Source: Hofstenia miamia (taxonomy: Eukaryota; Xenacoelomorpha; Acoela). From it: a stretch of DNA of 64,000 bases. The notes under the pieces are model-generated. The model had not been told where the DNA came from, did not search any database, and was given only the letters and a program-made list of their open reading frames with translations. Every line of letters starts with the position of its first letter. Positions within the stretch are counted from its first letter, which is position 1. The DNA is taken from NCBI GenBank assembly GCA_004352715.1, contig SCFE01000015.1, forward strand, positions 1,355,771 through 1,419,770, written 5' to 3'. Shown here in pieces: positions 51,850 to 63,515 of the stretch. A program made the position numbers and the translations under genes.

Positions 51850-53740
51850 AAACATTTATTAAATAAGTGCCACAGAGCCTTTAGCTTTGTTCCAATAAAT
51901 TTTCTTCGTTTCTTTGTAAAATTCTACTAAGGTAATAAATCTTAGTTTATATTGATCATCATGTTTGCAATGCTTATGATAGAAATGTTTAAATATTGTA
52001 TTTAAATTGTTGTTCACTAATAATTGCAGAAACCTTTCATTTAATATATTACTGATTTCTTTGTCATTTGTAATACATTCAACTTTATCATTTACTATAT
52101 AAGGAATTTCATTTTCTTTAGAATTTAAGAATTTCGAAATAAATGAACTCTTTGTTTAGCAAATTTTTCATTAAAAGATTGTTGCAAAAATGCTTATAGA
52201 TTAATATTGAATTTTTATTGCATTTATTTCTTAATGATTATACTTAGCATCCGTTCTTTATGACAAAAATTTGCGTTGGCCTTATGCTTGTTTAAATAAC
52301 AAATTCCGCATACATTAAATTGAACCCACAAGCTATCAAATTCAGAATCTTCTTTAGAAATATTATCTCTGATTATTGATTTGAAATTGCGTGGTATATT
52401 TGTTAAATCATAGCTTCTATCTCTTCGAAAAATCAAAAATTTGTTATTTGAACTTTTTAAGTAATCATTAGAGTTTAACCAAGTTTCAGTAACGTCAATT
52501 ATTGCACTTTCATCAAAATTCTGAATTAGATCGTAAAATGTATCAAATTTTTCACTATACTTTGGAAATTGGTATTGACTAATTTTTGCTTAGTTACAAT
52601 TTTTTCATTTACTTTGTTGAAGGGTATAATATTTTCGTATACAATTATACTACAATTCATGATTGGTCTTCAAAATAGTCAACTGCATTTGATTCTTATA
52701 TATATAGGACATTCTGCTAAATGCGTTATGGTTACTATGTAATTTCTTAAACATATTTGAATTTTTGCAGTTGATGCATTTATGCATTTTCTTAACATTT
52801 TTAACTGGACAATTCTTATAGTTGTGATTATCCATGTAGTACATACAGTTTGATGTTTATTTTTTTTAGAAATTATCTTTATTTCAGAATGAAACACATC
52901 AAACTGACTAAATTTACAATAAAATTCACTTCACTTGAAGAGATATTTGCGGCATTTCATGGACGTGATAGCTCTGGTGTTGTATTCCTTTCGTGTCGGT
53001 GTTTTTGGTAAGGGTTGGAGACTTGGGAAGTAGATAATGCAAATAGGAAGCGGAGAAAATTTCTAGATTGATGATTTCGTAACGTGTGAATATGGTAGAC
53101 AGTGGAGGTTACAGCGAGAATGCTAGTATTTCTTGAAGAATCTGTTTGGAAAAATAAATGTAAATCTCCTATCAATATCTCTTTCAGGGGCTGGTAAACG
53201 TTCCCGAAGATTTGTAGAGGCATAGTCNATTGCCTTCCTCTGTAGTTTGTCTATAAGTTGCTGTAATGACTTCCTGCATCCTCCCCATACTGAAACCGAA
53301 TAGGTTATGTTTGGCAATATCAACGCAGTGTAAAGTATCTTGAGCTCGCGTAAGGAGTAACCTTGTGCCTTTAACTTATTTATTTTCATTGAGCATAACT
53401 TTGTAGAATGACCATATTGACCACAATTACTACATTCTCTGACGTAATAAAGATAAAATGTTTGAACAATTTAAAACCAAATTTCAATTTTTTCCAATCA
53501 ACATATGTCTCAACTTTGATGAAACCGTCATTATAAATTCTTTGCTCTTTCCATAATTGTTAACATTACAGTATATTAATTCACAATGTTTCGTTTTAAA
53601 ATCCTTGAGAATATTTTCATTATCAGCAAATAATTGATTAAAGTTAGTAACGTCTTCATATAAAGATATATTAGTAATCTTGATTTTTGGCAAAGGTTTG
53701 ATCGATATTTTATATATATTTGCATCTCCATGAGTTTTAC
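51850..53740 (-). mobile_element. LINE with ORF1 zinc knuckles and start of endonuclease
   Basis: Minus strand, 5' to 3'. ORF1 starts near 53720 (KIKITNISLYEDVTNFNQLF); a CCHC knuckle follows at about 53440-53395 (CSNCGQYGHSTKLC). There is an interruption at 52930-53389, then further Cys/His sequence at 52844-52650 (NHNYKNCPVKN, HKCINCKNSN), as in gag-like ORF1 proteins. The ORF2 endonuclease part at 52500-52220 has IDVTETWLNSNDY, whose Glu is the catalytic ExW-type residue of APE-like endonucleases. Frames are broken. Its 3' part is missing: at 51.8 kb it meets the tail of the plus-strand LINE. Confidence 0.75.
52930..53389 (-). mobile_element. LINE fragment nested in LINE ORF1
   Basis: Minus strand frame 53389-53123: KLKAQGYSLRELKILYTALI, LPNITYSVSVWGGCRKSLQQ, LIDKLQRKA then n then DYASTNLRERLPAPERDIDR. 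This is the C-terminal part of LINE ORF2. It starts exactly where the ORF1 zinc knuckle breaks off. A single n at 53228 marks another assembly join. Confidence 0.8.
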
Positions 53741-53744
53741 AAAT

Positions 53745-54008
53745 AAAAATTTTAATTTGTCTAAATCAATATTACAATCATTAAAAAATCGATAAATTTA
53801 CAAAATTAATAATTGAATAAATCAACATTACAATGACGAGACTCTAGAGATTGCTAAAATTATGTTAGCATTGCCTCGCATTAATGCAATTGAGAGAAAC
53901 TACAAAAATCTAAAGAAAGCAGTAGCCACATCTCTTGTGAACTTGCCACGATTCTGCTGGGAGGGTCAGTCTTAATTGAGTTAACTGAGAAGCCGCCCAG
54001 TGTTTCTA
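53745..54008 (+). repeat. Dispersed repeat, copy A
   Basis: Shares blocks with 56320-56705 in the same orientation: cgataaatttacaaaatt, gagactctagagat/aagactctagagat, caattgagagaaactacaaa/caattgagagaaactgcaaa, gattctgctgggagg/gattctgctaggagg and gagaagccgcccagtg/gagaagccgcctagcg. Copy A lacks a middle part of copy B. Not recognised as a known family. Confidence 0.85.
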
Positions 54009-54203
54009 GTCCCCCTCGCAGTGACACCCTACGGCTCGTGGGGCATTCAAGCAATGAGGACCATCAGGAAGATCGCCAGTAGGCTCGCCATCCAGACCAA
54101 GCAGTCAACGGAAGCTGCACAGAAGGAGATTATGACTCGGTTGGGTATAGTGCTGGTGCGTTGCACAGCGCGTGCAATCATCGCTAGGTGTCCTGTGGAC
54201 TGA
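54000..54203 (+). mobile_element. C-terminal tail of a LINE-type ORF2
   Basis: FLVPLAVTPYGSWGIQAMRT, IRKIASRLAIQTKQST and RLGIVLVRCTARAIIARC follow a pattern seen at the end of many invertebrate LINE RT ORFs (F-x-P-V-A-x-E-x-x-G-x-W-G ... QRL...RGNA). The segment is clearly richer in G and C than its surroundings. It directly follows dispersed repeat copy A. Confidence 0.55.
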
Positions 54204-54631
54204 ACAACCAAAGCACTGCAACAATTCTTAAAACGCGCAGAAGTACCTAAACCAAAAAAAGACCAAAATACTACTGTTGCCAAGGACACAATTGCAACGC
54301 CAATAGAAACATCAAAAGTTGTCAAACTATAGCTGAAGATTATCTTAAACAATTACCTTGTCTGTGATGATTGACTATTGAAATTTTCCAATTTAATGAT
54401 GATTTATGAAATGAAATATTGTAAATGATTATACATATGATATTTGTTCACAGCATAATTATATCACATTAATTTAAAAAAAAAATTATAAACGTTTCTA
54501 TGACTTCAACAATCCTAGAGAAACATAAAGTTTTCTTGGTAATAGTCATGTAAACGCTTTTGTGTAATTTATGTTTTTTAGAACGCACATGTACTGCGTC
54601 TTTCCCTCATTTTCAAAAAGATGATTTTTAG

Positions 54632-54831
54632 ATTTGAGTTTGAGATTCAAGCTACTGACGGGAAGTTAACCGACATAGCGTCAGTTGTTGTCAATCTAAA
54701 GGACACCAAAGATAACCCACCGCTTTTCCAACAAACTCATTTTCATTTCATTGTATCTGAACGAGCGCCTGTCGGTCACATAATTGGGAAGCCTGTTGCG
54801 TTTGATCCTGATGTTTCGGATCATCAACTTC
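54632..54831 (+). CDS. Cadherin-repeat exon, partial
   Basis: Acceptor ttttag at 54626-54631, then an open frame FEFEIQATDGKLTDIASVVV, NLKDTKDNPPLFQQTHFHFI, VSERAPVGHIIGKPVAFDPD. It has the cadherin calcium-binding features: A-x-D-G of one repeat, DTKDNPP (usual DxNDNxP) at the repeat junction, the E of VSER, and DPD in the next repeat. Cadherins are calcium-dependent adhesion or planar-polarity receptors at the cell surface; which type cannot be told from two half-repeats. The exon runs into a single n at 54832 and the following DNA is not its continuation. Neighbouring exons were not found. Confidence 0.85.
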
Positions 54832-54832
54832 N

Positions 54833-55865
54833 CTAATGTAAAATTCTGAAAAAAAAATATATAAATTTATCAAGAAAAAAAAATATTAGAAGGTACGTGT
54901 ATTTAAATTTGCGAAAAATTGAAGTAGAACTTCCTAAAATACAGATCTTCAGCACAAAAAAACAACAGGTTTATTAAAATTCATGAGAAGAATCTATGGA
55001 GAGAGTAGAGGAGATGGGCCTACAAGCAGATTTCGTCCAAATTTTTTATTGAACCAACTGTGCCAACGACACAGGCACTATTTGCAATTTGAATTTCGAA
55101 AGAACTTTAATGAATTTATTTTACTGCAACAAAATGATTATAACAAAAATATAATTTAGTGAAATTAAAAAATGCCTAACTGCTATAACAGCTACTAACT
55201 GAATTGCATAATTTCTGTACAGTATATGATCCAGTTCTAATATATTTCGAATAAAATTTCAGTTCTAGCTCCAGTGCAAGAACAGTAAATATTCATTTTC
55301 AGTTTGCAACAATGTTCGTTATCTTCCGGCAAGGTTGACTGACCACATGTATTGCAGCACTTTGTAAATATTATTACGCCTAACCATAACACTATGTAAT
55401 TGCCAATATGCCAGGTAATAATTTACAAAGCCGCAGCATCAGCCTAACGTGGCCTTATTTTGTCAGATATTTTCCTGAGGGGCACTTAAATGTATTTATT
55501 ACTAATTTCTTTTTAATTGTTAGAAAATAAATATTTAGCATGTTTAAATATCAATCAATAATTAAAATGAAACTTGATCTGATATTTTGTATATCATACT
55601 ATAGAATATACAACAAAAATAAATCTTATTCTGATTAGAACATCAGTTTATATTATGTACAAAAAACAATTTATGTAATTTACATTGAAATATCTTGCAG
55701 GTATTTGATAAGACGCATGTAATATACGCATTGGTGCAATTGGTAACGACTGAATTTCTGGGATCTGTCTTGCCTAAAGGAACCCGAATGAAAAAAATTG
55801 TGTCTATTTTTCAATTCCCGCTTAATAATGTCTGCATAAACATAGGTTAGCATTATACTGCAGTC
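54833..55865. other. No gene seen
   Basis: AT-rich sequence after the assembly join at 54832. Confidence 0.5.
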
Positions 55866-56330
55866 AGAAGTTTTGATAATATTTTATATATTGATTATTA
55901 TTTGATGCAATTGGTCTTAAAGTTATTTCAGTTTTGTACACTTTTACTAGACCATAGATGCGACATGCAAATCCACCACTAGATTTTACATTCTCATACA
56001 TGATTTCGTTTGTCTAATTTTGACTCAATAAGCTACGTAATACTGCACTGAATCTCTTCTTCATTAGAAAAGGTGCGTCGTTGTTGGGATTTTTTCAAAC
56101 TCATCTCCACTTAAGATTTTGAATAATTTGTCCCTATCTTTTTCTAGCATGATTACAAAAACATTACCTTTATCAAATGGAACAGGTTTCAACTACTTTC
56201 TTTAAAAATGTTCTTTATATTTTTAATTAGTGTTTATTTAGCCCTAAGCAGCCTGACGTTCCTTTCCACATTTACAAAAATTTTCTTCAAGCCTATTTTC
56301 AAATTATTACTTCGTTTAATGGAAATCAAT
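55866..56330 (-). mobile_element. Penelope-like element RT fragment
   Basis: On the minus strand one frame reads PVPFDKGNVFVIMLEKDRDK and LFKILSGDEFEKI (about 56195-56080), the P-x-DKGN opening of Penelope-like reverse transcriptases. Farther on it has RIYGLVKVYKTEITLRPIAS (about 55975-55915), equivalent to LYGLPKIHK...LRPI. A few stops are present; the catalytic palm lies beyond the preserved part. Confidence 0.75.
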
Positions 56331-56705
56331 AATTAAAAAACCGATAAATTTACAAAATTCATCTAACACTGCATACATTATTACATTTTAAAGAAATTTT
56401 TTGGAATAATTGTATAAATCCACATTAAAATGGTTAAGAAAAACTATCTACAAATTCACATAATTAACTTAATAGGATTTACTGCATACTTTATTCCAAT
56501 CTAATGATAAGACTCTAGAGATCTTGCTAAAATCATATTAGAATTTCCTCGCATTAGCGCAATTGAGAGAAACTGCAAAAATCTAAAGGGAGCAGTAGGC
56601 ACATCTCTATTGTGAATTTTCCGCGATTCTGCTAGGAGGGCCAGTTTTGGAAAAGTCTTAATTGAGGTAGCTGACCGAGAAGCCGCCTAGCGTTTCTAAT
56701 GCCAA
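56320..56705 (+). repeat. Dispersed repeat, copy B
   Basis: Partner of 53745-54008 (shared blocks listed there). It is longer, with an extra segment at about 56365-56500. Confidence 0.8.
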
Positions 56706-56770
56706 GGGCACAAATAAATAACCTTCAGAATCACAATTATTAAAGTGTTTTGAGTATTTGTAATCTTCAG

Positions 56771-56853
56771 CTACTCCTAGAGCCCAGCCTGCAATGGATG
56801 CGGCATTTGAAATGGATGACCGTCAAGTCAAATTGGAAAACCTTGGGGCATTG
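56771..56853 (+). CDS. Possible 83-nt exon, unknown gene
   Basis: Bounded by an acceptor (gtaatcttcag) and a good donor (GTACGT at 56854). The frame TPRAQPAMDAAFEMDDRQVK then LENLGAL is open and of ordinary composition for this window's genes. It could belong to the cadherin gene's 3' part or to another gene; no partner exon was found. Confidence 0.35.
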
Positions 56854-59716
56854 GTACGTCTATTGAGGAACATGCATTAATGCAATTTTAAAAATGTTTA
56901 TTAAAGCTTATTGCTGTGGAAGAAATTGCTGAATAGATTAAAAAGTTTTCTTAGAAATTTTCGAATTTTTGAAAAAAATTTATATTCTCTCCATACCTAG
57001 TGTTAATGTATTTAGAAAGTTTTGAGCTCCTGGAGGCAACAAAGAACTTTGACTGTTTCTTGATATGTGCAAAGATATTCCAAACCCATTGAGGCGAGCC
57101 GTGCGCAAATTCAGAGGTCGGGGTCGAAGTCAGCTCCTACTCGTCATATTCAATTGAATATTTTCGCAAACATTTCAATTTGTGCTAATTGTAAAGGCAA
57201 ATACAAATAATTGAGAATATAGAATTTGCAACGAAAGGTCCTAGCCAACATACACCCGCAAAGTGTAAAGTAAGACGAAACTCTCCAAAGCGATATCAAA
57301 CATTCACAATCTGTGAAATAGACACTATTCCAAAATATAAATAATTACAGGCTTTTTTTAAAAAAGTAACTTGAATCTTGTTCCATTTATAAAGGTAATG
57401 GTTTTATGAAACTAGATTAGGAAAAATATATTTAATCCAAAATTTTGTAATATTAATTGAATTTGTGGGAAATAAGTTCCCCACTTTATATCTTTCTATT
57501 ATAATATCAGAAAGATATTTATAATTAAAAATATAAAATTGAGACTAAAGTGAATCAAATAAAATTCAATGGAAATAAAATAAATTTGAAGAAATATAAT
57601 TAACGAATTTCCATGTTTGCTAAAATAATTAATTCAAACAACAAAGCCATAGTTTTATGGGTTTAAAGTGAATATCTACAAGAAATAAAAACAATTTCCT
57701 AGTTTCTGACTTTGAGCGCACTTCCTTCAGAGGAAAAGTATAAAAACAGGGAGTATTGGAATATCTTAACAATTATAAAATAACTACTTCCTGATGTCAT
57801 TAGACATTTTAAGATAAGATTTATGGGAATAAAATAATATAAAATTGTACGAATAAAGCCCAAGTGAAATTTAATTATTGTCCATTAAAATTTGAAAAGA
57901 TTTATAACTTGATATTCCCCACAATTATAGTGCCATTTAATCAAATTGCCTACCACAATGGAATATAACTTCCCACATCAAACTAATTTGATACACAATC
58001 ACTAGGCAAACGGGTATGAAGCAAGTTTGAACAAAATAATTTACCTAAATCCTCGTTTATCACATTAAACACAGCATTGTCTGAAATATTAAGTTAATTT
58101 AAAATAAAGAGCAAAGATCCACAGGAGTTATTCAAATTATAAATAACAATCCAAATAAACACTCTGTTCAAATAAATTACTACTTTGAGAAATAAATTAA
58201 CAATTTCCTATTTTTTAACTTTGGGCAAAAAACTGTACAATATATCAACAAAATATAGCACCAATCAAATGCTAGCTGTGAGCGTGATTTTGCAGACCTA
58301 AACACTGTTTTCGTAAAATTACTAACAGTTTGAAATTGCACATGTTAAAAAAGGAAATTTAAACCAATCACCGTGCATAAAACCGAGATATGTAAAAAAT
58401 ACATATGCTTACTGCTAGACATTGTGCCAGTAGCGACTTAATCACCCACTCGTGTAATTGGTGAGGAGTTAGGTGGGACAAAGATTTTGAGACCAACTGA
58501 CAAAATCCATAAATGTTTAATATTTTTCCTATATAGATAAAAATGCATTTGCATGACACTAACAGGATATTAGCAACATTATATATTTGAGCAGATTAGG
58601 CTAAAAGGGCACTAAATCACAATGAAATGCAATCAATGAATAAACATTTTAACCTCATTCTTTCGCTTAAATACATCCTCTGAATTGGACAAATAAAAAA
58701 AGTATTTCACATAAGTTATAGGAATCTATGAGATAGAGCATGCCAATTTCAATCACGCTAACCTCCACACTCACTTATATTGTCATAAATATTTGTATAA
58801 AATGATGGCAGCGGCCTCAAAATTGTTGGAAAATGATAGATTGTATCACGAATAAAAAAATCGATAATCTGCTAAAATTAAAAATGCCCTTATTTCAAAA
58901 TTTTTATCAATGTCCAAAAAGACGAAGAGCAAAACTACCTGTGAAAAGAAGTCCTAGTGGATGAAAGGCAATTTTTTCTATTCCATTACGTAAACTCTAA
59001 TTCTAAGCCTTACGAAATTTGAGAAGAGCTGATGTAGATTTCAAAGTAATTGACAGATAGCAATTGATACTAAAAAACTACTAAATTTTATCGCACATTT
59101 TTTATACAGGATAGCAGAGCAAGGCTGGAAACTGGTAAAGCCAGCTAGCACTTGGCAATCTGCTTGAATGCGGAAATCGGAAATTGACAATTACTAACAA
59201 AACAATGCGTTCAAAAGTATTCCATACGATTTTACTCGCATAAACACATTCTTGTTTAATTTTTCTCTGTAATTCCAGATCCTGCAAATTTAACCAGCTT
59301 CAAACTCTACAGAAGAGAAGATTGTGTGAGCAATTGAGGGTCTATCTCTGTAATTGACTCTCAAATTATTTCTTCCCCTTTCCCCAGGTAAAAATATAGA
59401 AAATCGTTCGTCATAATGATCAACCACATGTAATGAAAATACTCCCACCCGATGCTATATTTGAAAACTTTATATTAGGCAGTGAGTAGTAGTATTAAAA
59501 AGAGATTTCATTCAATACACAGGGCATATGATTTAGCATGAAAAGTGGATTTTCTACCTAAACACACATTTGAGAATAAGATTAACTTAAGATGAGGTAT
59601 ATGATTGCATCTTTTAAAAGAACTAAATGTTCAAATAAAAGTAAACATTTTAAATGAGAAGAAAACACTTCAGGCAGTGAACTATTTAAGAAAGTTAAAG
59701 AAATTTTAATATACCT
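56854..59716. other. No gene supported
   Basis: AT-rich. Contains a GC-richer patch at 57080-57150 and exon-like minus-strand segments near 59290-59190 (acceptor tttgcag then DLELQRKIKQECVYASKIVW), none of which I can assign. Confidence 0.4.
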
Positions 59717-60685
59717 TTATTGAGGCTCATTCGAATTTTCAGCTTTGAATCTTGTGGCGTTAGACACCTGTGGCAGATAAATGTCATTGAGGCTTTTAGA
59801 TTGTTTTGACATGGCTTCTAGCGAAGACGGAGATTCCAGCGATCTCGGACCTGAACTAATATTATTATTAGTGGTGAGATGTTGGTTCTTACTCGCCCAC
59901 TCATTTTTTAACCGACTGTCAGTAGTTTTGGATACCATAGGAAAGTATGCCGAATAGCTATCTAAGTCCAATCTTGGCTTAACAGTTGTTGCCACTGGAG
60001 GCGGCGCCATTGGATTTGCAGTAGTCATGGAATGACGATAAGTATTCCGAATATTTGACATTAATGGTTGCTTAGAATATGATATGAAATTTGCTGATTG
60101 GGGATAGGAAGAATTGGGTATAGAAATCGGTTGATACTGCGGTAATGACTGGTAATTGACTGATTGGGCTCCCTTCGACACTACTTGATAATTGTTTGAG
60201 GGCTTGACAACATTAATGGAATTATTTGACATAGTAGCAGCCGAAGCGCCCTGAGAAAATGAGCTTGGAGGATTGACAGACGAGACCTTTTGATTAACTG
60301 TTGAAGGTTTGCTTGTAGAGATTCCTAAAACATTTGCTAGTTCGGCATGATCATTTAAAGATTCAAGTTCCAAAGTATCGAATGGATTTTGAGCATTTTC
60401 AAATTCACTAAATTCAAACTTTTTTGGTGATGGATTGATACGTGTTTGCTGAACCTTAACTGACGTCGGGGCGAGAATCGGCTTTGATACAATTGTTTTA
60501 GACTCCGGTTGTAAGGTTTCTTGCAATTGTCCTTCAGGCGCTTTCTCCTCAGATGATTTTTGCAAATTTTCTAGGGTTTCATTTCGGACTTTTATCTTGT
60601 CATCTAGCCATTCATCATTCCTTTTCTTTTCCAATTTATGGGCCTTTGTCCATTCAAGAACACTTCGTTCAAGCGAAAAACTGTA
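59717..60685 (-). CDS. UBAP1: UBAP1-like (ESCRT-I subunit), exon with UMA end and linker
   Basis: After an acceptor tttatttag (minus strand) the exon opens YSFSLERSVLEWTKAHKLEK, equivalent to the YDFSLEKKTIEWAEE end of the UBAP1 UMA domain, which anchors it in ESCRT-I. A long low-complexity linker follows. Its conserved island FEFSEFENAQNPFDTLELES then LNDHAELANVLG matches the FNLADFECEEDPFDNLEL island of vertebrate UBAP1. The frame is 322 codons and ends with TAA at 59717, four bases before AAG|GTATAT, a near-perfect donor. The N-terminal exon and the C-terminal SOUBA ubiquitin-binding domain were not found in the window. Either they lie on unplaced exons (using another donor such as CAG|GTGTCT at about 59773), or this copy lacks them. 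Confidence 0.85.
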   Translation of the reverse strand, partial: YSFSLERSVLEWTKAHKLEKKRNDEWLDDKIKVRNETLENLQKSSEEKAPEGQLQETLQPESKTIVSKPILAPTSVKVQQTRINPSPKKFEFSEFENAQNPFDTLELESLNDHAELANVLGISTSKPSTVNQKVSSVNPPSSFSQGASAATMSNNSINVVKPSNNYQVVSKGAQSVNYQSLPQYQPISIPNSSYPQSANFISYSKQPLMSNIRNTYRHSMTTANPMAPPPVATTVKPRLDLDSYSAYFPMVSKTTDSRLKNEWASKNQHLTTNNNISSGPRSLESPSSLEAMSKQSKSLNDIYLPQVSNATRFKAENSNEPQ

Positions 60686-61422
60686 CTAAATAAAAATGTT
60701 GATGTTTATTTGTGAAATAATCGTAAACCTACAAATGCAATTTATAAAAATATAACAAATGAAAAATAATATATAATCAATGGAGCTCGGATGTATGACG
60801 GGATTGGAATATTGCCTCTGTACCATAGTTTGTCGGCATTCATATTCTATATCTTTCAAAATACTGATTCTATGCAATCATTATGAAGCAACGATATCAC
60901 CCTTACGATTTTGTTCTTTCAGTTTCATATACTTTATGATTTTTATTCTGAAATTCCCATACATACACCTGTAAATTTAATATTATCACACACCGATCGG
61001 CTAAAGTGGCAATTGCTATTGTATTAACTGTGTAGACAAGTTGATAGGCATTGCTTACAAATTAACAGTTTTCGTATTGAAGAAGTCTAAATGCTCGCAA
61101 AGCTTTTGCCAACCACCAGTAATACACATCACGTCGCGAGCTTGTACATCCAAGATTCATGTACATAATGGTCTAAATATATGTGGAACTTATGTATTTC
61201 ATAAAGTTGCCTGTTTATTCCAGGTATGTATTTTGAGCAAGCAATATAAACACATATTTGGTGCAAATTTTTTAAAAAATTGACATTTAATAAGTCGATA
61301 TTATCAAAAGAAAACGGAACATAGCGAAACATAATACTCATTCAAAATATAAACCAACTACAACTAAATGATCTACTACAATACGGTTATTGAGAAAATT
61401 GAAGAGATTTTACTCGCCATAA
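60686..61422. other. UBAP1 upstream intron or intergenic
   Basis: No exon that fits the UBAP1 N-terminus was identified. Confidence 0.4.
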
Positions 61423-61761
61423 ACTTGCAAACCATCGAAACATGGTGTTATTGGTATACATGTACAGTACATAGCTGGTCATATTACCTGGAAATATCGT
61501 GAATTATTGTCGGAAGGAGTTGATGAAAGCGACCTACTATATAAATACCTAGTGGGCCTTGATTATGAAGCCTTTATGTTCCATGAAAATGTTGCTGCCA
61601 CTGAACATGGTTTGTTTCATTTTGTTCAACCCTGTAAATCAAATACATGTAGAAAATCATTATGTAACATGTTTATTGAACTATCAGAATTCTACTCCTC
61701 GAATCTGGTCGAAATGCATGGGCACATAGCTTCAAACATTTTACTTAAAAAACTTGTTTAG
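61423..61761 (+). CDS. Unrecognised 112-codon open frame
   Basis: Open from 61423 to a stop at 61759-61761 without requiring an ATG. It reads KHGVIGIHVQYIAGHITWKY, DESDLLYKYLVGLDYEAFMF, HENVAATEHGLFHFVQPC and ends ASNILLKKLV. Composition is clearly protein-like (balanced, few low-complexity runs). No family recognised and no splice sites assigned. Could be a single exon, or a decayed transposon ORF. Confidence 0.35.
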   Translation, partial: TCKPSKHGVIGIHVQYIAGHITWKYRELLSEGVDESDLLYKYLVGLDYEAFMFHENVAATEHGLFHFVQPCKSNTCRKSLCNMFIELSEFYSSNLVEMHGHIASNILLKKLV

Positions 61762-61934
61762 ATTCACCTCCTCGCTCAAATAAATAACCAGGTGAAAAAG
61801 TGGTTAAATTTTCCATGTACAACATACCTCATTATTATGAAAATTACAATGCATGACAAAAATAGCTATTTAGATGTGCTAAACTTATTGCCTGGGACAA
61901 TAGCCCCAGCTCTAAGATGAAGGGCGGGTTGTAA

Positions 61935-62219
61935 TTGTTAAATTTCCTATGCCCTGCCCAACGATGGGGCTCTTCATATTTAGAAATCCAACTTTTCGTT
62001 TCATTTTCTACAAATCCATTACCCACCCAGGAAGGTTGCCTGCTACCAAGTGGGGAAATGATCTATCGGGAGATCAAGAAAGCAAAACTGCAAAATTTTC
62101 AAGCAAATTACAGACTAGAACCTGTCCTTCACAATGTCATGAACGCAATCAATGCAACGTTTCACCTTAAATCATTCTGTGATAATGATAAGATTTACAC
62201 AGTCAATTCCCAATGCTAG
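61935..62219 (+). other. Unrecognised 94-codon frame
   Basis: Two overlapping plus-strand frames. The longer ends KLQNFQANYRLEPVLHNVMN then AINATFHLKSFCDNDKIYTV. Unknown; possibly part of the same degenerate element as 61423-61761. Confidence 0.25.
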
Positions 62220-63515
62220 AAGAGAAATACAAGAGATATCTAATGATCTTGACCCTCAGTTGGTCGAGATAATTTTATGCTACTTGGAATGATTATTTGG
62301 CCCTTTCAGTCATTATTATAGTAATGCAAACGATGCTGGAGAGAGACAAGAATACGTATTATATTGGCTTAACAAGTTTTTTTGTTTTATAGTCTTTACT
62401 GCGAACACTATAGAAACGGGTGTAAGCATTTTTACGACAGGTATGGGTGCGGAACCCAAAGTAGGACTACGCCACTACACTACTGTGAATAGATGCACAT
62501 GTAGTAAAGAACGACATGCATAGAAAATATTTCATGAAAAACCTTCTACGATACCTACAATTTTAATTTCCGTGGGAAAATTAATTACCAACCTGTCAAG
62601 AACAATTCATAATAGTAAAATTAATTTCACAGCTTTCTATTTACCCATACGTGGATGATAACACGAGATTTCGAATTTTCGATACAAATCAGCATAAATG
62701 ACAAATTTTAAGTCAAGGACATAGTTGCAAATAACAATTAAGCGAGAATACACGGGAAAAGCCTATTAATTAATCTTTTCACGGTATTTCAATCAATTCA
62801 GAATGTATTTGAAAATGTTTATTGTAGTTTTCCGAACTCGCAAAATTAATACATTTTCGGTAATTAAAACGTAGACAGGCAATTGTAGAGGTAAATTAAC
62901 CACCGATGGAGCGGAATATAAGAATTAAGGTTGCGCTCCTAGTCTTTTACTTTCGGAAAAATATACATCCTAAGCAATTTTGTTAATAAATAATATTTCT
63001 CAATCACTTAACCATGGTCAAGGTTGCAGAACTAATACTAATAGATTTGGATGCTGACGTAGGGACAATAATTATAGTATAAATTCATTGAAATTGACGG
63101 GGAGGTGCTAAATGAGAAACCACCTTAACCAAAAATATTAATTTTCAAATGCAGAAATATTCTTTTTATCATAATCAATGAGGAGGTAATGAGCTGTCAG
63201 CGTATTTCATGGAGATGATTTGACGTTTTTAAGTATTTCCATCTAATGAAATGCTAGGCTTTCGTACATTTTAAATTGAACAAGCAGGAGACTAGAAAAT
63301 CGAAAGATTGAATTTCGAGACTGGCATAGAAGAAGTAGACGACGTCTCAATTACATATCATTCTCGAATATTAAATAATTATCAAAACCATTTCATAACA
63401 TTTTAATAGTTTGCTCGATTTTATGAAAACCTATCCATATCATAATGGTATGTTTCTAAATATAGCTGTTCTCTAATCCATCATTTGAAAAAATATACTT
63501 CAGACGATACACCAG
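62220..63515. other. No gene seen
   Basis: AT-rich with normal CG content; no recognisable feature. Confidence 0.5.
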
